A stretch of DNA of 39,619 nucleotides from Chara braunii. Taxonomy: Eukaryota; Streptophyta; Charophyceae; Charales; Characeae. This document shows, in pieces, positions 29,257-39,536 of the stretch. The translations under genes were made by a program, and so were the position numbers. The stretch is taken from positions 1,599,791 through 1,639,409 of the forward strand of contig BFEA01000367.1 in NCBI GenBank assembly GCA_003427395.1, read 5' to 3'. Under the pieces are notes generated by a model. The model was not told where the DNA came from and did no database searches. It worked only from the letters and a program-made list of their open reading frames with translations. Numbering within the stretch: position 1 is the first letter of the stretch; the number at the start of each line of letters is the position of its first letter.

Positions 29257-30176
29257 CGCACTGGTCGGGACTCAAAGGGGAGGAGGATACTTCTAGATAG
29301 ATTGGCCACCCGCATACGGGCGGAGCAGCCAACCTATCTATCTCCACCCAGAGGGCCCGACGCCTCGCCGCGTTAGGTGGATGTTACAGAGAAGAGAAGG
29401 AGAAAGGGAACTGAGTGCATCCTTCTGCGATGGTATTCGTTGAGTTTTGCATGGAGTAAGGTTTTGTCCCGACGGACGAAAGCGAGGGCCATGGCCCGAG
29501 CTCGAACCTCGTCCCCGAGCGTCGCAACACTCTTCCGCCTTTCCCGATCGCAGATGACGATGGCGTATACTGCGATGCGGACGTGTGGAGCCTTCTGCGG
29601 CGCATGGAGCCAATCCATCTTTATAACCCGACCCAGGCGTGCCACATAGGCGGGAGTGGGTTTGTGCCGATAGAGCGATTTGCTTCCCCACCTTTTATCT
29701 TGCCATACACCGACCTCACGGTGCTGCCCTGGTCTGCCGTGCACGCCACCTGGCAACCACGTTTCAATCGTCACTGGTGTCGCCTGGGAGAGTCGTGCTC
29801 GTGGCGACGATTGGTCCTGGGGTACGAAGGGGCTACCCAATTTCCCGAACTCTCCCGCAACGCGCGTGCGCTCCCCGCCCGTTTTCGAACTTGGGTCCCA
29901 TCGACTTGCCCGACCCCGGGCGAACCCATGCCGAACCGATCGCACGGACTCGACGAGTCTGACAACGAGGCCTAACCCGCCTCCGGAGCATCGGCCCCCG
30001 AAAGGGCCACGCGAACCATGCGCCTCTGGGGACGGAACTTAGTTCCCGACGACCCCGTTGCTCGTTTCCCCCGTTTCGCCCGAGTGACTCAACACCCACG
30101 GCCAAAAATCCTCGGCCACACCCCTAATAACTCTGATCGGCTTCCGAAGTATAAGACGTCACGAGGGGCGTGAGGT

Positions 30177-30194
30177 TGGTATCATAACTGATTT
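30177..30194 (+). other. Primer-binding-site-like string of the gypsy element
   Basis: TGGTATCA (30177-30184) matches the first eight bases of the initiator tRNA-Met site used by many plant LTR elements; the next ten match poorly. Its location between LTR and gag is right. Decay or another tRNA primer could explain the weak match. Confidence 0.4.
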
Positions 30195-30252
30195 GTTTCA
30201 GCTCTGAGGTTTCTTGGGGACGACGGTCCAGTGTTGTTAAAGACCTGTTTAG

Positions 30253-31556
30253 TTGTATAGATCCTCTTTTCTTTCTTTTTCTTTTTGTTTTGTCTCGATT
30301 ACGGATAGGCTGGCACCTCGGCACCGCTGGACCGCGAACGCTAATCACAACCAACCGAAGGGGCATAGGGGAAACCAACCCCGCGTCGTGGTGGAACCAG
30401 GACATGCGGGGATGGCTGACCATCCCCTGTACTTTATCCCTCCTCCCTCCGAAGTTCCCATCTTTTTTGAAGATGAAACGGATCCACGAACCTGGTTGGC
30501 GGCCTTGTGGCCCCAGGGTTGGACGAACCAATTGCTTCGAGAGTGGATTCCGAGAAGGTTGGCAACTTGGCAGGGACTGCGTTCGAATGGTATGGACAGA
30601 ACGCCTATACCAATTGACCCACCTTCCAGATAAAATTTCTCAAATGCTTCGATCACATCGCGTCGGGGCAGTGTTTACGCCTAATCAAGGAATATACTCA
30701 ACAACCCCGTGAAACTCTGGCAAGGTACGCAGAACACTTCACCTACTTAGCTGAACGCTCTGGGTTGATGAAAAAATGGTGCGAACCGGTTTCATCCGGG
30801 GATTATCTGATTCTCGGCTGCGAAGAAAACCCTGAAAGAAGTGCAATCCCATTAAGCATACCTTGACTGAGTTAATCCAGTATGCTATCAAGTATGGAAA
30901 AGAGAATTACAATGTAGGACGACTCGGAATCTGACGAAGACGACGCATCGGCATCCGACGCTATAGCTATTCTGCTACGCCTCGGATGTTCAAAGACCGC
31001 TTCGGATTAGGACCAGCAAAGAAAAACCTAGATCAAAGGGCTCCATCTTCTTCCTCCCTCTCCCGGCGCCCTGTACAGACGCAAGGGGGACGGGAAGTAG
31101 ACACACCCTCGATGAAAGAGATAGCCACACAACTCGCGACGATTGTGGCGCATTTAACCGAGCTCGTTTTAGAGCTGGTAGAGGCAAAGGGTGGCATTGG
31201 CCCAGAGACAACCAACGGTCGCGGCCGCTGGAGCGGCGTTGCCTCGGCCTGCGGTGGCCGGAGCTGCGCAACCTATGCGATGCTATAATTGTAATCAACC
31301 CGGCCACTTGGCCAAAGACTGTCCGCGGCCCCGAGCTCAGGTAGGGGTTGCTGGCCCTTCTCAAATCCCGCTGGCTGCTCCAACCGTTGCAGGACAGGGG
31401 CGAGTGGCGACAGTCATGAATCCGGGGATCCCAGACATGGTGGCCCCGGCGGCCGCCGAAATTGGAATCGATGAATACATTGTGGCCACGATGCTCGAAC
31501 CCGGAACCATTGGCGTAATCGCCATACCCCACGGGGTCACACCGAAAGTGACGTAG
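30253..31556 (+). pseudogene. Gypsy gag (frameshifted) with CCHC knuckle
   Basis: Gag starts in one frame (FIPPPSEVPIFFEDETDPRT, about 30433-30492). It continues in a second frame from about 30555 as AGTAFEWYGQNAYT, FQIKFLKCFDHIASGQCLRL, EYTQQPRETLARYAEHFTYL and AERSGLMKKWCEPV. This is the capsid-type pattern of the retrotransposon gag family (LAG.A..WY... F...F...F, then L.QGP/E..L..Y...F..L). A third frame (31191-31556) carries the nucleocapsid knuckle CYNCNQPGHLAKDC, a canonical CX2CX4HX4C. Between them, 30986-31288 is an acidic and Ala-rich linker. At least two frameshifts and several stops. The protein would assemble particles and bind element RNA. Confidence 0.8.
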
Positions 31557-31645
31557 GACCGTGGAGATCCGGGTTCGAAGATCCCACAATACCGCGACCC
31601 AAGTACAAGGACGACTAAATTGACATACTAGATGGACTGAAAGCT

Positions 31646-32449
31646 TTGGATCTGCGGATACCAGTGCCTGTTCCCTACCTGCTGACCATTTCAGAGGCTG
31701 CCAATGCGAAACTGATTGAAAGATGTCTGAAGAACAGGCGCCGGTTTCAGGAGAGCCGAAGGGGTAAGAAGTTGGCGATTAACGACCCATCGGTGGATAT
31801 TGAAACTCAACCATCCACCTCGAAAACTAACGAGGCTAACCGAGTCGGCATGATCCACGCCGTAGATCCCACTACTGAGAAAGCTGAGGTGTTTCTTCGG
31901 GCCCACCCGATCACCTGGAAGAGTATCGAATGTGACTGTGAGGTTTGGGGAAGTCCATCGGCCGCCATCCTGGACTCAGGATCGTCGGCCGTAGCTATCT
32001 CTTGGGGTTTGACGAAACGTTTGGTTCGAGAGAAACAGGTCCAACCCCTCCGACCTGACGAGCTGTATGTATCCGCCACGGATGATAGTATTCGTTGTAA
32101 AGGACGGATTACAGATGTTCTCATAAGAGCCGGGCGGGTGCATTGCTTGTGTGATGCGATTGTGTTGGATGTGCAGGCGTATGATGTGCTCCTGGGAATT
32201 CCGTGGCAGGCGGCGGTAGGCACGCGAATGCATTTTGACGGTTCTAAGATAGTGCTCACTTCGGCCCACCCTAAGCCCCAAACAATACCCATGAGGATGG
32301 CCGTACGAGTACGCGTACAACCTGCCCCTCGTGTTTCCACCGAAGTGCGCAGGGTCAACATGGTGCGATGGGTGCCAACGGGCAAAGAAAGAACCGTGAC
32401 AGGAACCGAGGATGCAGACGAACCCGACCAGTATCCGATACGAATTTGA
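31646..32449 (+). pseudogene. Gypsy aspartic protease region
   Basis: 267 open codons. The catalytic loop reads AILDSGSSAVAIS (Asp-Ser-Gly) and the second hallmark AYDVLLGIPWQ, about 80 residues later, corresponds to the ILG.DW block. That spacing is normal for retropepsins. The N-terminal third (RCLKNRRRFQESRRGKK) is basic and lies between gag and protease. The frame is the same one used by RT and RNase H downstream. The end at 32447 is a TGA followed by TAA (32462) and TGA (32471) in the same frame, so the polyprotein once read on. It would cleave the gag-pol polyprotein. Confidence 0.85.
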
Positions 32450-32992
32450 GATCGGTTGCGCTAACCTCGGTGATATGTGTCGACAAGAGCCAGCCCGAGC
32501 GAGTCTAGCTGGGGGCAACCGTTCTCCTCCACCGTGACCGAGGAGTCGTTGCTAACGTTGTCACGAATAATTGACCTCTCGGAACCCCCTGCGTCCTTGT
32601 ACCTTAGAACGGACCCCCTCCCGAAGAGGTTTGCCGAGCTCCGGAGGCTATGTGACCTATCTTTTAGGCCCCCGCGGCCCCTACTCACAGACGCCAAGGA
32701 TGCCGTGTTTTTGGACGAAGGGGTAGCCTTCCAGCCCGTGACCCACAAAAATGCATGGGGCCCGAAGGAACTCCTACAGGCATTTTCGGTACAACCGTCG
32801 GTCGAAGGTGATATCGATGGAGAAACCGAAATGGCAAACGAACCGGTTACTCCGGCAGATAGTCAACTCATAGCCACCATACATTCGGTAAAAACCGACA
32901 ATTCCCTGTTTGGGGCCTCCCCGGAGGAAACTGCTTGGGTCCCAACCGTCACATCAACGGTTTCCCTTCCTAGTGGGAGCATCGATATTTAG
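32450..32992 (+). pseudogene. Gypsy protease-RT linker
   Basis: After three clustered stops the same frame is open from 32474 to 32989 and ends at a TAG (32990). It is hydrophilic and Pro/Ser/Glu-rich with no recognised domain. In frame with protease and RT on either side, it is the spacer of the pol polyprotein. Confidence 0.6.
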
Positions 32993-33900
32993 GTACCTGC
33001 CCATGTACCTAATGAATATCGACGTCTCCTCCTAGCGGTTATACAGACCTACCCCGAAGCGATCAGTATCCAAGATCACGATATAGGGCTGACACACCTG
33101 ATAAGCCACACCATTGATATCGGGGACCACGCCCCGATACACCGCCGACCGTACCGTTACTCACTGAAGAAACGACAATTAGCCTTGGAAAGGGTACGGG
33201 AATTCGAGCGTCTAGGATGGGTGGAACCCTCCCTAGGCCCCTAGTCATTCCTTGTGGTCCTTGTGCCGAAACGAAACGGGACAGTCCACGTTTGTATCGA
33301 CTATCGGAAATTAAATGCCATTACTACCAAGGACGTTTACCCACTACCTCGTATCGATGATCTTTTGGATGCTATTGGTTTTGCACGAGGTTTCTTGAAG
33401 TTCGATATCCGGCATGGTTTTTACCATGTTGCGGTCCGACCGGAAGATAGGCCCAAAACGACCTTTGTCTTATTCGAAGGCACGTGGCAGTGGGTCCGAT
33501 GCCCTATGGGAATATGCAACACACCCGCGACGTTCCATATGGCCTTCGCAAAGTTCGTTAACAAAACCCACCTGACCCAACCACTGGTAAATTTTTATGT
33601 GATTGTGTGAATGAACGACATTTTGTTTTTTTCCAAAACACATGAGTACCATGTGGAACATGTCGAGTGGGTCTTGCATGCCCTAAAAGATGCGGGGTTC
33701 AAAGTGGCTTTGAAGAAAAGAGAGTTTTGCCTCTCGCAAATCTCCTTCTTGGGGTACATCATCGTGGTGGACGACTTGAAACCGGATCCAAGGAAGGTGG
33801 CAGCGGTTCAAGCGGCACCGACGCCTGTCACGCTTACTCAAGTTCAAGCCTTTCTCGGCCTGGCCTCATATTATCGACGGTTCATCCAAGGGTTCCCTCG
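32993..33900 (+). pseudogene. Gypsy reverse transcriptase (catalytic box lost)
   Basis: The frame holds HTIDIGDHAPIHRRPYRYS, LGWVEPSLGP, a TAG (33242), FLVVLVPKRNGTVHVCIDYR, KLNAITTKDVYPLPRIDDLL, FLKFDIRHGFYHVAVRPEDR (motif A, Asp kept), FVLFEGTWQWVRCPMGICNT and PATFHMAFAKF (motif B). The catalytic box reads V, stop, MNDILFFS: the TGA at 33608 takes the place near the Tyr, and the first Asp is Asn. Thumb and connection follow (LKKREFCLSQISFLGYII, KVAAVQAAPTPVTLTQVQAF, SYYRRFIQGFPRVAKPL). It would copy element RNA within particles; as read, it cannot. Confidence 0.9.
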
Positions 33901-34540
33901 CGTTGCCAAGCCCCTGACCAACTTGCTGAAGAAGGAGGAACAACTGATCTGGACGCCGGAGTGCGAGACGGTTTTTCAGGCGCTAAAAAATGCCCTGACT
34001 ACTGCGCCGATCTTGGCGCGCCCAGACCCGACGAAACCGTTTGCCCTGCACACCGATTGGCAACCGTAGGCAATATCAGCGGTGCTGACTCAGCAGGGAG
34101 TGGACGGGAAGGAGCACGTCATCGAATACACATCAAGGACCCTGAGTCAGACGCAATCAAATTACAAAGCTTGCAAGGGCGACTGCTTGGCGGTGGTGTG
34201 GGGAATCCAGCATTTTTGGTCGTATCTCCACGGCCAGAAGTTCGTCCTCGTCACGGATCATCAGTCGTTGCTGTCCTTGCGGAACAACACGGATTATATG
34301 GGAACCTTGGGAAGGTGGGCGGTGAGGCTGCAAGACTACGATTTCAACATCCACCACTGCGCGACCAAGCAACACGGAAATGCGGACGGACTGACTCGCG
34401 TCCAACCGTCGAAGAAGTGCCCAACGAACGAACGGCTCATTCTGTGGAAAGAAGCTTCGCCTTTGACGGAGCCTCGCTACGGAGAAGTGCACGTCATTTG
34501 CAAGGGAAGCACAAGGGCGAGAGATGGCGACCCCTCTTGA
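33901..34540 (+). pseudogene. Gypsy RNase H
   Basis: The block LIWTPECETVFQALKNALT leads to FALHTDWQP, a TAG at 34067, and AISAVLTQQGVDGKEHVIEY. Then come SRTLSQTQSNYKACKGDCLA, GIQHFWSYLHGQKFVLVTDH and HHCATKQHGNADGLTRVQ. The TD pair, the E.A...E-like helix region (KACKGD in place of the usual KE..A), TDH and the N.ADGLTR end are typical Ty3/gypsy RNase H. The frame ends with TGA at 34538. It would remove the RNA strand during cDNA synthesis. Confidence 0.85.
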
Positions 34541-34823
34541 AACGACAACGACCCCTTCCTCCTCCCCAGACCCGTCGTCCTACCCGTCCATCCCTCCCTC
34601 TCCCCCTAGCTTATCTCGGCAGTGCTGCTTTTTCTGCACCTTGCCTATGATACCGGACCGCGGGTACTCACATCCCGGAGGACCTACTTTGATCTCATGG
34701 GTACGATGCAACCAGTGCCACGTGATCTGGTCCCACGGATATTGTGTTAGGTATCGGAACGAGAAGAAGTGGAGCTGTCCCAATTGCCGAATGGACCACG
34801 TGCCTAAAAAAAGCGGTATGTAG
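34524..34823 (+). pseudogene. PHD-like zinc finger between RNase H and integrase
   Basis: 100 open codons in a different frame, overlapping the RNase H end by 17 bp. After a Thr/Ser/Pro-rich start, the sequence gives CCFFC, 29 residues on RCNQCHVIWSHGYC, then WSCPNC. The pattern C-x2-C, C-x2-C, H-x2-C, C-x2-C with a Trp two residues before the last pair is that of a PHD finger. A start at 34524 is possible, but an old frameshift in a single pol frame is equally likely. It may read chromatin marks and guide integration, as chromodomains do in other gypsy elements; that role is inference. RING-like folds are an alternative. Confidence 0.65.
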
Positions 34824-35848
34824 AAGCTAGGACAAAAGACAGATTCTTGCCAAGTGTCCGTAGAGCAGAGGTCTGGACGGATCTCCTCCTGCTTAGAAGA
34901 CTCAAGGGAGACACGTTGATGGAGCTTACCAAGGAGGAACATCGGCGAGTCACTAAGCGAGCTCATGATTACCGTTGCCAGGAATCAGCCCTACAAAAAC
35001 GAAAAGACAATGACGATAGTGGGTCTAGTTGGCTGACGGTTCCGCATCCTCTCGCTAGGTTCAATTGGACGCGAGCTGCCCGCCAAGAGGATGTGTCCAT
35101 TTCGCGGTCAAACGTACGAAAAAAGTTATAGAGAAAAACGGATGGTATTGGTCGGGGATTCGGGAGGACGTCGGATACATCGTCTAGAACTGCCCGGCCT
35201 GTGTGGCCGATAAGGCGTCGGTACAGATGCCACGAACGATGGTAGCGACTAGAGTAGAACGTCCCTTCCAACGGGTTAGCATCGATACGACGGATATCAA
35301 CGTACCAAGAGGTCCCGTCGATCAGGGCGAGCTCAATGTCCTTTTAGTGGTCGTCTATCATTTCGCCAAATGGATCGCGGCCTATCCTATGACTAGCCGA
35401 AACTCCCAAGAAGTAGCCTGGTACATCAATCGTTTTTTGTGCATGCACTTGGACGTAGAGGAGGTCCATGTGGATAATGGGTCGGAATTCCAAGGGAAGG
35501 TAGAGCGACATCTTGTAAGGGCTGACGTTAAGATGGCCATAGGCCAACGGGCTCGTAGAAAACACCAACCGGATGATTAAGACTACCCTTAGACGGAATA
35601 TCACAGCAGGGAATACCAGGCCCTGGCCGGTCGTAGTCGACCACATTTTGGTCGTCTATCGGGCTACCCCATACGACAGCACAAGGGTGTCCCCGTTTCA
35701 GTTGAGAACCAATAGCATCCCCCGGGTCCAGTTATCGCCCGTAGTAGGTACGGAAGTTAGAGCGGCTTGGGCTCAGCACCAAGAAAAAAACCAGCATTAC
35801 ATGTACCTGATGCATAGGACCTACCCCTCATTAGCCCGAAGGCGATAG
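34824..35848 (+). pseudogene. Gypsy integrase
   Basis: The N-terminal part reads VWTDLLLLRRLKGDTLMELT and EEHRRVTKRAHDY, then in another frame HFAVKRTKKVIEKNGWYWSG, DVGYIV, a TAG, and NCPACVADK: the end of an HHCC zinc-binding domain. The catalytic core shows FQRVSIDTTDIN (first Asp), VEEVHVDNGSEFQG (second Asp), and GLVENTNRMIKTTLRRN with the Glu at 35558-35560 after a shift of frame. Core spacing is normal for D,D-35-E. The frame changes near 35135 and 35548. It would insert the cDNA. Confidence 0.85.
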
Positions 35849-36234
35849 AGGGCCGTAGATCTGACGCACCAACGGCAGATCAGAGATTACGAGAACCGAC
35901 ATGCATCCGTCGGACCGATGCCCGCTATAAGACTGGAGATCTTGTGCAGGTACGGAAATCAGTGTCGTCCTGCAAAGTCCACCCTCGGTATACTGACACT
36001 TAGGAGGTAACGGAAGTTGGCGCACAAGGCCAGCACTCCGTGAGGCTGATACCCCGGGACAGCACACAGGCCAGGCCGCTGACTCGCCACGCTGTCGCCC
36101 TTCGTCCGTTCCAGCCATCCCTGGATCGCGAGAGGGCTCAGGCCCCGCCCCTGCTTCCTCGTCCTCCCTCGCTTCCCCTTCTCCCTCCCTCCAATCCACT
36201 TCGTCGTTTGAGGTCGAGAACTCGATCGCGCAGG
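35849..36234 (+). pseudogene. Integrase C-terminal tail
   Basis: After a TAG (35846), DLTHQRQIRDYENRHASVGP and, in another frame, ARYKTGDLVQVRK and HPRYTDT resemble the post-core region of gypsy integrases (KxGDLVxVR). From 35920 onward the frame is the one used by the large downstream region. The end is a Pro/Leu/Arg-rich stretch. No chromodomain is recognised. Confidence 0.6.
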
Positions 36235-38055
36235 ATGAGCCAGCAGCAGCAGGGGAATGAGCCAGTCGAGCACTTTCAAGCGCCGATCGTGGATCACTTA
36301 TTGCGGCATCGATTCAATGATGATCGACAGTTGTGTTACGACGTCCTGCAGGTGAACGTGCCCGGGCCCAGCATCACAAATCTCGCCACGTACTCGCTCC
36401 TGAGCGAACGAGTGACGTACGCGGGGGTGTACGTGGATATTACGCAGTTGCCTGACCGGGAAACTAGCAGGGTGTTCATCGAGTTCCGCGCGCTCCAGGT
36501 GGCGGTTAATTTTGTGCACAACATGGCCATGTTCATCGGTGATCTGACGTCCTTGGACGACTGACATCGAGACCCGGTGTGGAGCTTCCTGCGAGACTAC
36601 GCGGTGCAAGTGGCGAGGTCGGTGGCATGAGTACAGGGAAGGGGCCGTCGATTCACACCATACCACAAATTGTTGCGACACGCACCGGGCGGGCCGCTGG
36701 CCCTAGTGCCTCAGTTGCCCGCGCTTCTTCCCCTTGCTGAGCCTCTCAACATCCAAGCCATCCCTCCTCCCTCTTACTAAATGTCTCCCTTCTTATCCTA
36801 CACCACCCTCCCCTATCAACTCACAGAAAGCCCCTACCCTATGCGCAACTTCTCGGAGTATTTGGTGGAGCTGGAGAACGTGGAGCCGTTCCCGCAAGCC
36901 GAGGAGGACGTGTGGGAATTATACTGCGCGCTGTATCGGTCGGTAGTGCTGGGCATGTTCCGGTTTGCAGTGGAGTACGACGATCACAACATTGCCGAGA
37001 ACTTGTGGGTGTATTACGTCATCTCGCAGCCGAAGTCGGAGAGGAAGGAGGGCATGGTGGCATTATACCCGTTCGGAGAAATCGGGACAAGCAGGCCAGG
37101 ACTGCTGGAGCTCATTCATATCGAGCTGCTGTCTATTGCACACGTGATCGCCAGCGAAGAAGATGATCTCCAACTCTGCCTACGAACAGCATCGACCCCT
37201 CGCTGATCTTACCACACGGCGGTAATCCCGGACTATATCGCGCGGGAGGGGGAAAAGGTGGTGAGCGTAGCCAGCCAAAAGTCGTTGCGGCCTCCTATGT
37301 CCTATCCCAAGCCAGTAGCTCCGAGGGCCCTCAGGAAGACGCCCAAGAAGAGACGTCGCTAGCCATCGCCGAAAAAGCAAGGGAGCCGAGTAGGGCCTAG
37401 GGAGGAAGTGGTCCAGCCAGTGCCAGCGTGGAAGGCCGATCCCGTCCCAGAAAGCAAGGCGGCGCCGATCAAGGGACCTCAGCCCACTGAAGAAGCCATG
37501 ACAACTTGAAGCAGATTTCGGATACGTCTAAGGCTTCCGGAGTCAGCACCACTGCCGTCGCTCCTCCCCGATCTCAATCTCGATGGAGCCGGCCCATCAG
37601 CACCAACCGCAGGAGGAGGAGTTGGAGGAGTACCACATCCCACACCCAGACCCCCCATCCTCGCAGGACCTTTCCGCTTCCGCCAGCCACCCCGGAGTGC
37701 CCCTTTCATTGACCTTAGTAGTTCCTCCGAGCGAACGGTCCAGCCAATGAACGTCGAGTTCATGGTGGAGCCTGCAACAATCAGGCTCGAGGCGATGGAG
37801 GGGGCCCCGCGTCTTGATCCCGCATGGGAGCCATATCAAGAGCCGCCTTTTGAAGGATGCGTGGCGGCTAGGCTAGCAGGGATGCTCATTTATGAGGCCG
37901 GCCAGCGGCCGAATGTCATGTATCATTTCCTCGTCATTGTCGTGCTTAAGAGGGAGCGACGACCGTACACTGAGACCCATCTAGTGATGACGGGTCCTGG
38001 GAATCGCCCGGTGCAAAAACGAGTTGTACGGGCCATTGCGGACCTCCCCGCTTAA
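36235..38055 (+). pseudogene. Extra gypsy ORF (ORF3), ~606 codons, function unknown
   Basis: One frame from the ATG at 36235 to TAA at 38053 encodes a protein-like sequence broken only by six stops: TGA 36562, TGA 36628, TAA 36778, TGA 37204, TAG 37360 and TGA 37507. No frameshift is needed. The N-terminal part contains DRQLCYDVLQVNVPGPSI and FIEFRALQVAVNFVHNMAMF. The middle has WELYCALYRSVVLGMFRFAV and LLELIHIELLSIAHVIA. A basic patch RKTPKKRRR (possible nuclear signal) is followed by a Pro/Gly-rich linker. The C-terminal part has CVAARLAGMLIYEAG and MYHFLVIVVLKRERRP. There is no signal peptide or transmembrane helix, so it does not look like an envelope. It is in frame with the integrase tail, so it may be a C-terminal extension of pol or a separate gene. 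Confidence 0.6.
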
Positions 38056-38179
38056 TCCCGAGATCGACCATTTCCTCTGATCTCTTTCTTCTTTCCCCCC
38101 CCCTGTCTTCTTCTTCTTTTTGGTTCTCATTACAAAGGTCGCGGGGCGAGACGCGCTGTAAAAAAAAAAAAAACAACGA

Positions 38180-38316
38180 TCGGGCCAGCTGACGATGAAG
38201 GGGCCGCCCGGATCGGGTGTAAAATAGGTAGGCTGATCTACAACAACGCGGGACACATCGACATAGAATAGGCGATGGTCTGGGCCAGCTAACGAAGAAG
38301 TGGCCGCTCGGATCTT
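38180..38316. repeat. Duplicated ~35-bp motif before the 3' LTR
   Basis: GGGCCAGCT.ACGA.GAA is followed by GGCCGC.CGGATC at about 38183-38216 and again at about 38282-38315. It lies between ORF3 and the 3' LTR, where the polypurine tract should be. No clear purine run is visible directly before 38388. Confidence 0.55.
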
Positions 38317-38971
38317 CAAAGTAACTAGGACACTCATATAGCAATCAGGAGACTGCTGTTTTTTCATAACCCCCTGCACATCACAGATGTGATAAGCCAC
38401 GACCCGTACTCAATGGTTTCCCATACCCTTTGGGAAAAATCCCACGTAAGGCCTCAGAGTACGGGCTCTGGATAATTGGGAAGAACGAGGTTTTTTGTTC
38501 TCTTTCTTTCTTCTTCTTTCTTTGAAAAAGGGACGGGTCTCACGTGGCCAGTTAGCGGTCGCGCCAAAAAATTCAAGAAACAGTTGGGGATAAGCGGGAG
38601 TAGGAATTTTAAATTTTTGCGCACGCGGCTGTTTTCGAATTTTTGTGCGCCGCGTAAACCCATTCTCCCGCTTTGCATCCCCGCGCCATCTTCCCTTCTT
38701 AATGTGCATCTCCCTCCTGCATGTCTCTTTGCCTTCCCTCAAAGCGAAGTCCGATCCCCTCTTTCTCCTTTCCCTGCGAATAATTGGCTGTCTGATTGGG
38801 ATGGTCGGGGCAATGTGGTGGTCGTGGGAAGCGTACCCCACTTGGACGACCACCCCAATCACGCAGACCATTCGACTCGCCTCCTTCGATTCCTCTGGAA
38901 ACTTCTGCCCTTCTTTTGTCCTGCTTATCTACACCCTGTGCTTTGCACAGCCTCCCCGCCGCCTTCCACGC

Positions 38972-38977
38972 TATAAA
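38972..38977 (+). promoter_or_regulatory. TATA box in 3' LTR
   Basis: CTATAAATTC at the position matching the 5' LTR TATA box. Confidence 0.5.
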
Positions 38978-39534
38978 TTCTCGCAAACCCTTCCTCTCAC
39001 TGTCTTTGATCTCGGCTGCAAGCTGCGCAAGCTATGCGCGAAGCCCGCGGTGTCGGAAAGGCTCGACGTGCCCCGTGGTGGGCAAAGTGACGGCGCGTGG
39101 CGGAGTTAGCGGTGGAATTGGGGTGAGGCAGTCGGAGGGACAGACCGGTGGTGGAGATCAGACGCTGACTACGGCAGGTCCATGTGGCTATGGTTGCCGG
39201 TGATCTTGACAGACCGGTTGGAAACTGGGCCTGAAGTGGCCAATCGTGAGAATTTTGTATTTTTAAGACGAAGTTTTTTCTCTATTGCTGCTTTGTCCCC
39301 GTGTGATGTGTGCAAGTTCCCCAATGTGGGGATAGTGTATGGTATGCTTTCTCGGTTATGGAAGTCTATGGATGTTGAATGTTTTAGTAAGAGCGGATGA
39401 CCATAGGGTACCGAGTGTTGATTGCTGACATGAGGGCATGAATGAGTTGGTCCTTTCCGTCTCCCTTGAAGTTTCTGTTTCTTGATTAATTGTCCTTAAC
39501 CCGCGCGAGTGTGTGTGTGATATGTGTCCTCCTC

Positions 39535-39536
<2 letters not shown>

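Larger units (their letters stand above)
28071..30161 (+). repeat. 5' LTR of the gypsy element (3' boundary approximate)
   Basis: 28071-29253 aligns with 38388-39619. The remainder to about 30161 is inferred to be LTR because the other copy leaves the window and the first internal signals (primer-binding-like TGGTATCA at 30177, gag after 30253) follow. Contents: a TATA box at 28616, a (TC)n tract at 29168-29253, and GC-rich sequence with spurious ORFs on both strands. Relative to the 3' copy it lacks ~49 bp near 28356, with CTCCC at both edges of the missing piece. Confidence 0.8.

Noticed and set aside
29070-29376. Ser-Leu and Arg-Glu repeat ORFs
   Set aside because: Direct translations of the (TC)n tract.
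29373-29945. 190-codon minus-strand ORF in the 5' LTR
   Set aside because: GC-rich LTR sequence with several overlapping open frames on both strands; no motif.
33667-34650. 327-codon plus-strand ORF
   Set aside because: Shadow of RT/RNase H, which occupy another frame with clear motifs.
36235-38055. Envelope-like gene
   Set aside because: No signal peptide, transmembrane helix or glycoprotein-like Cys pattern.
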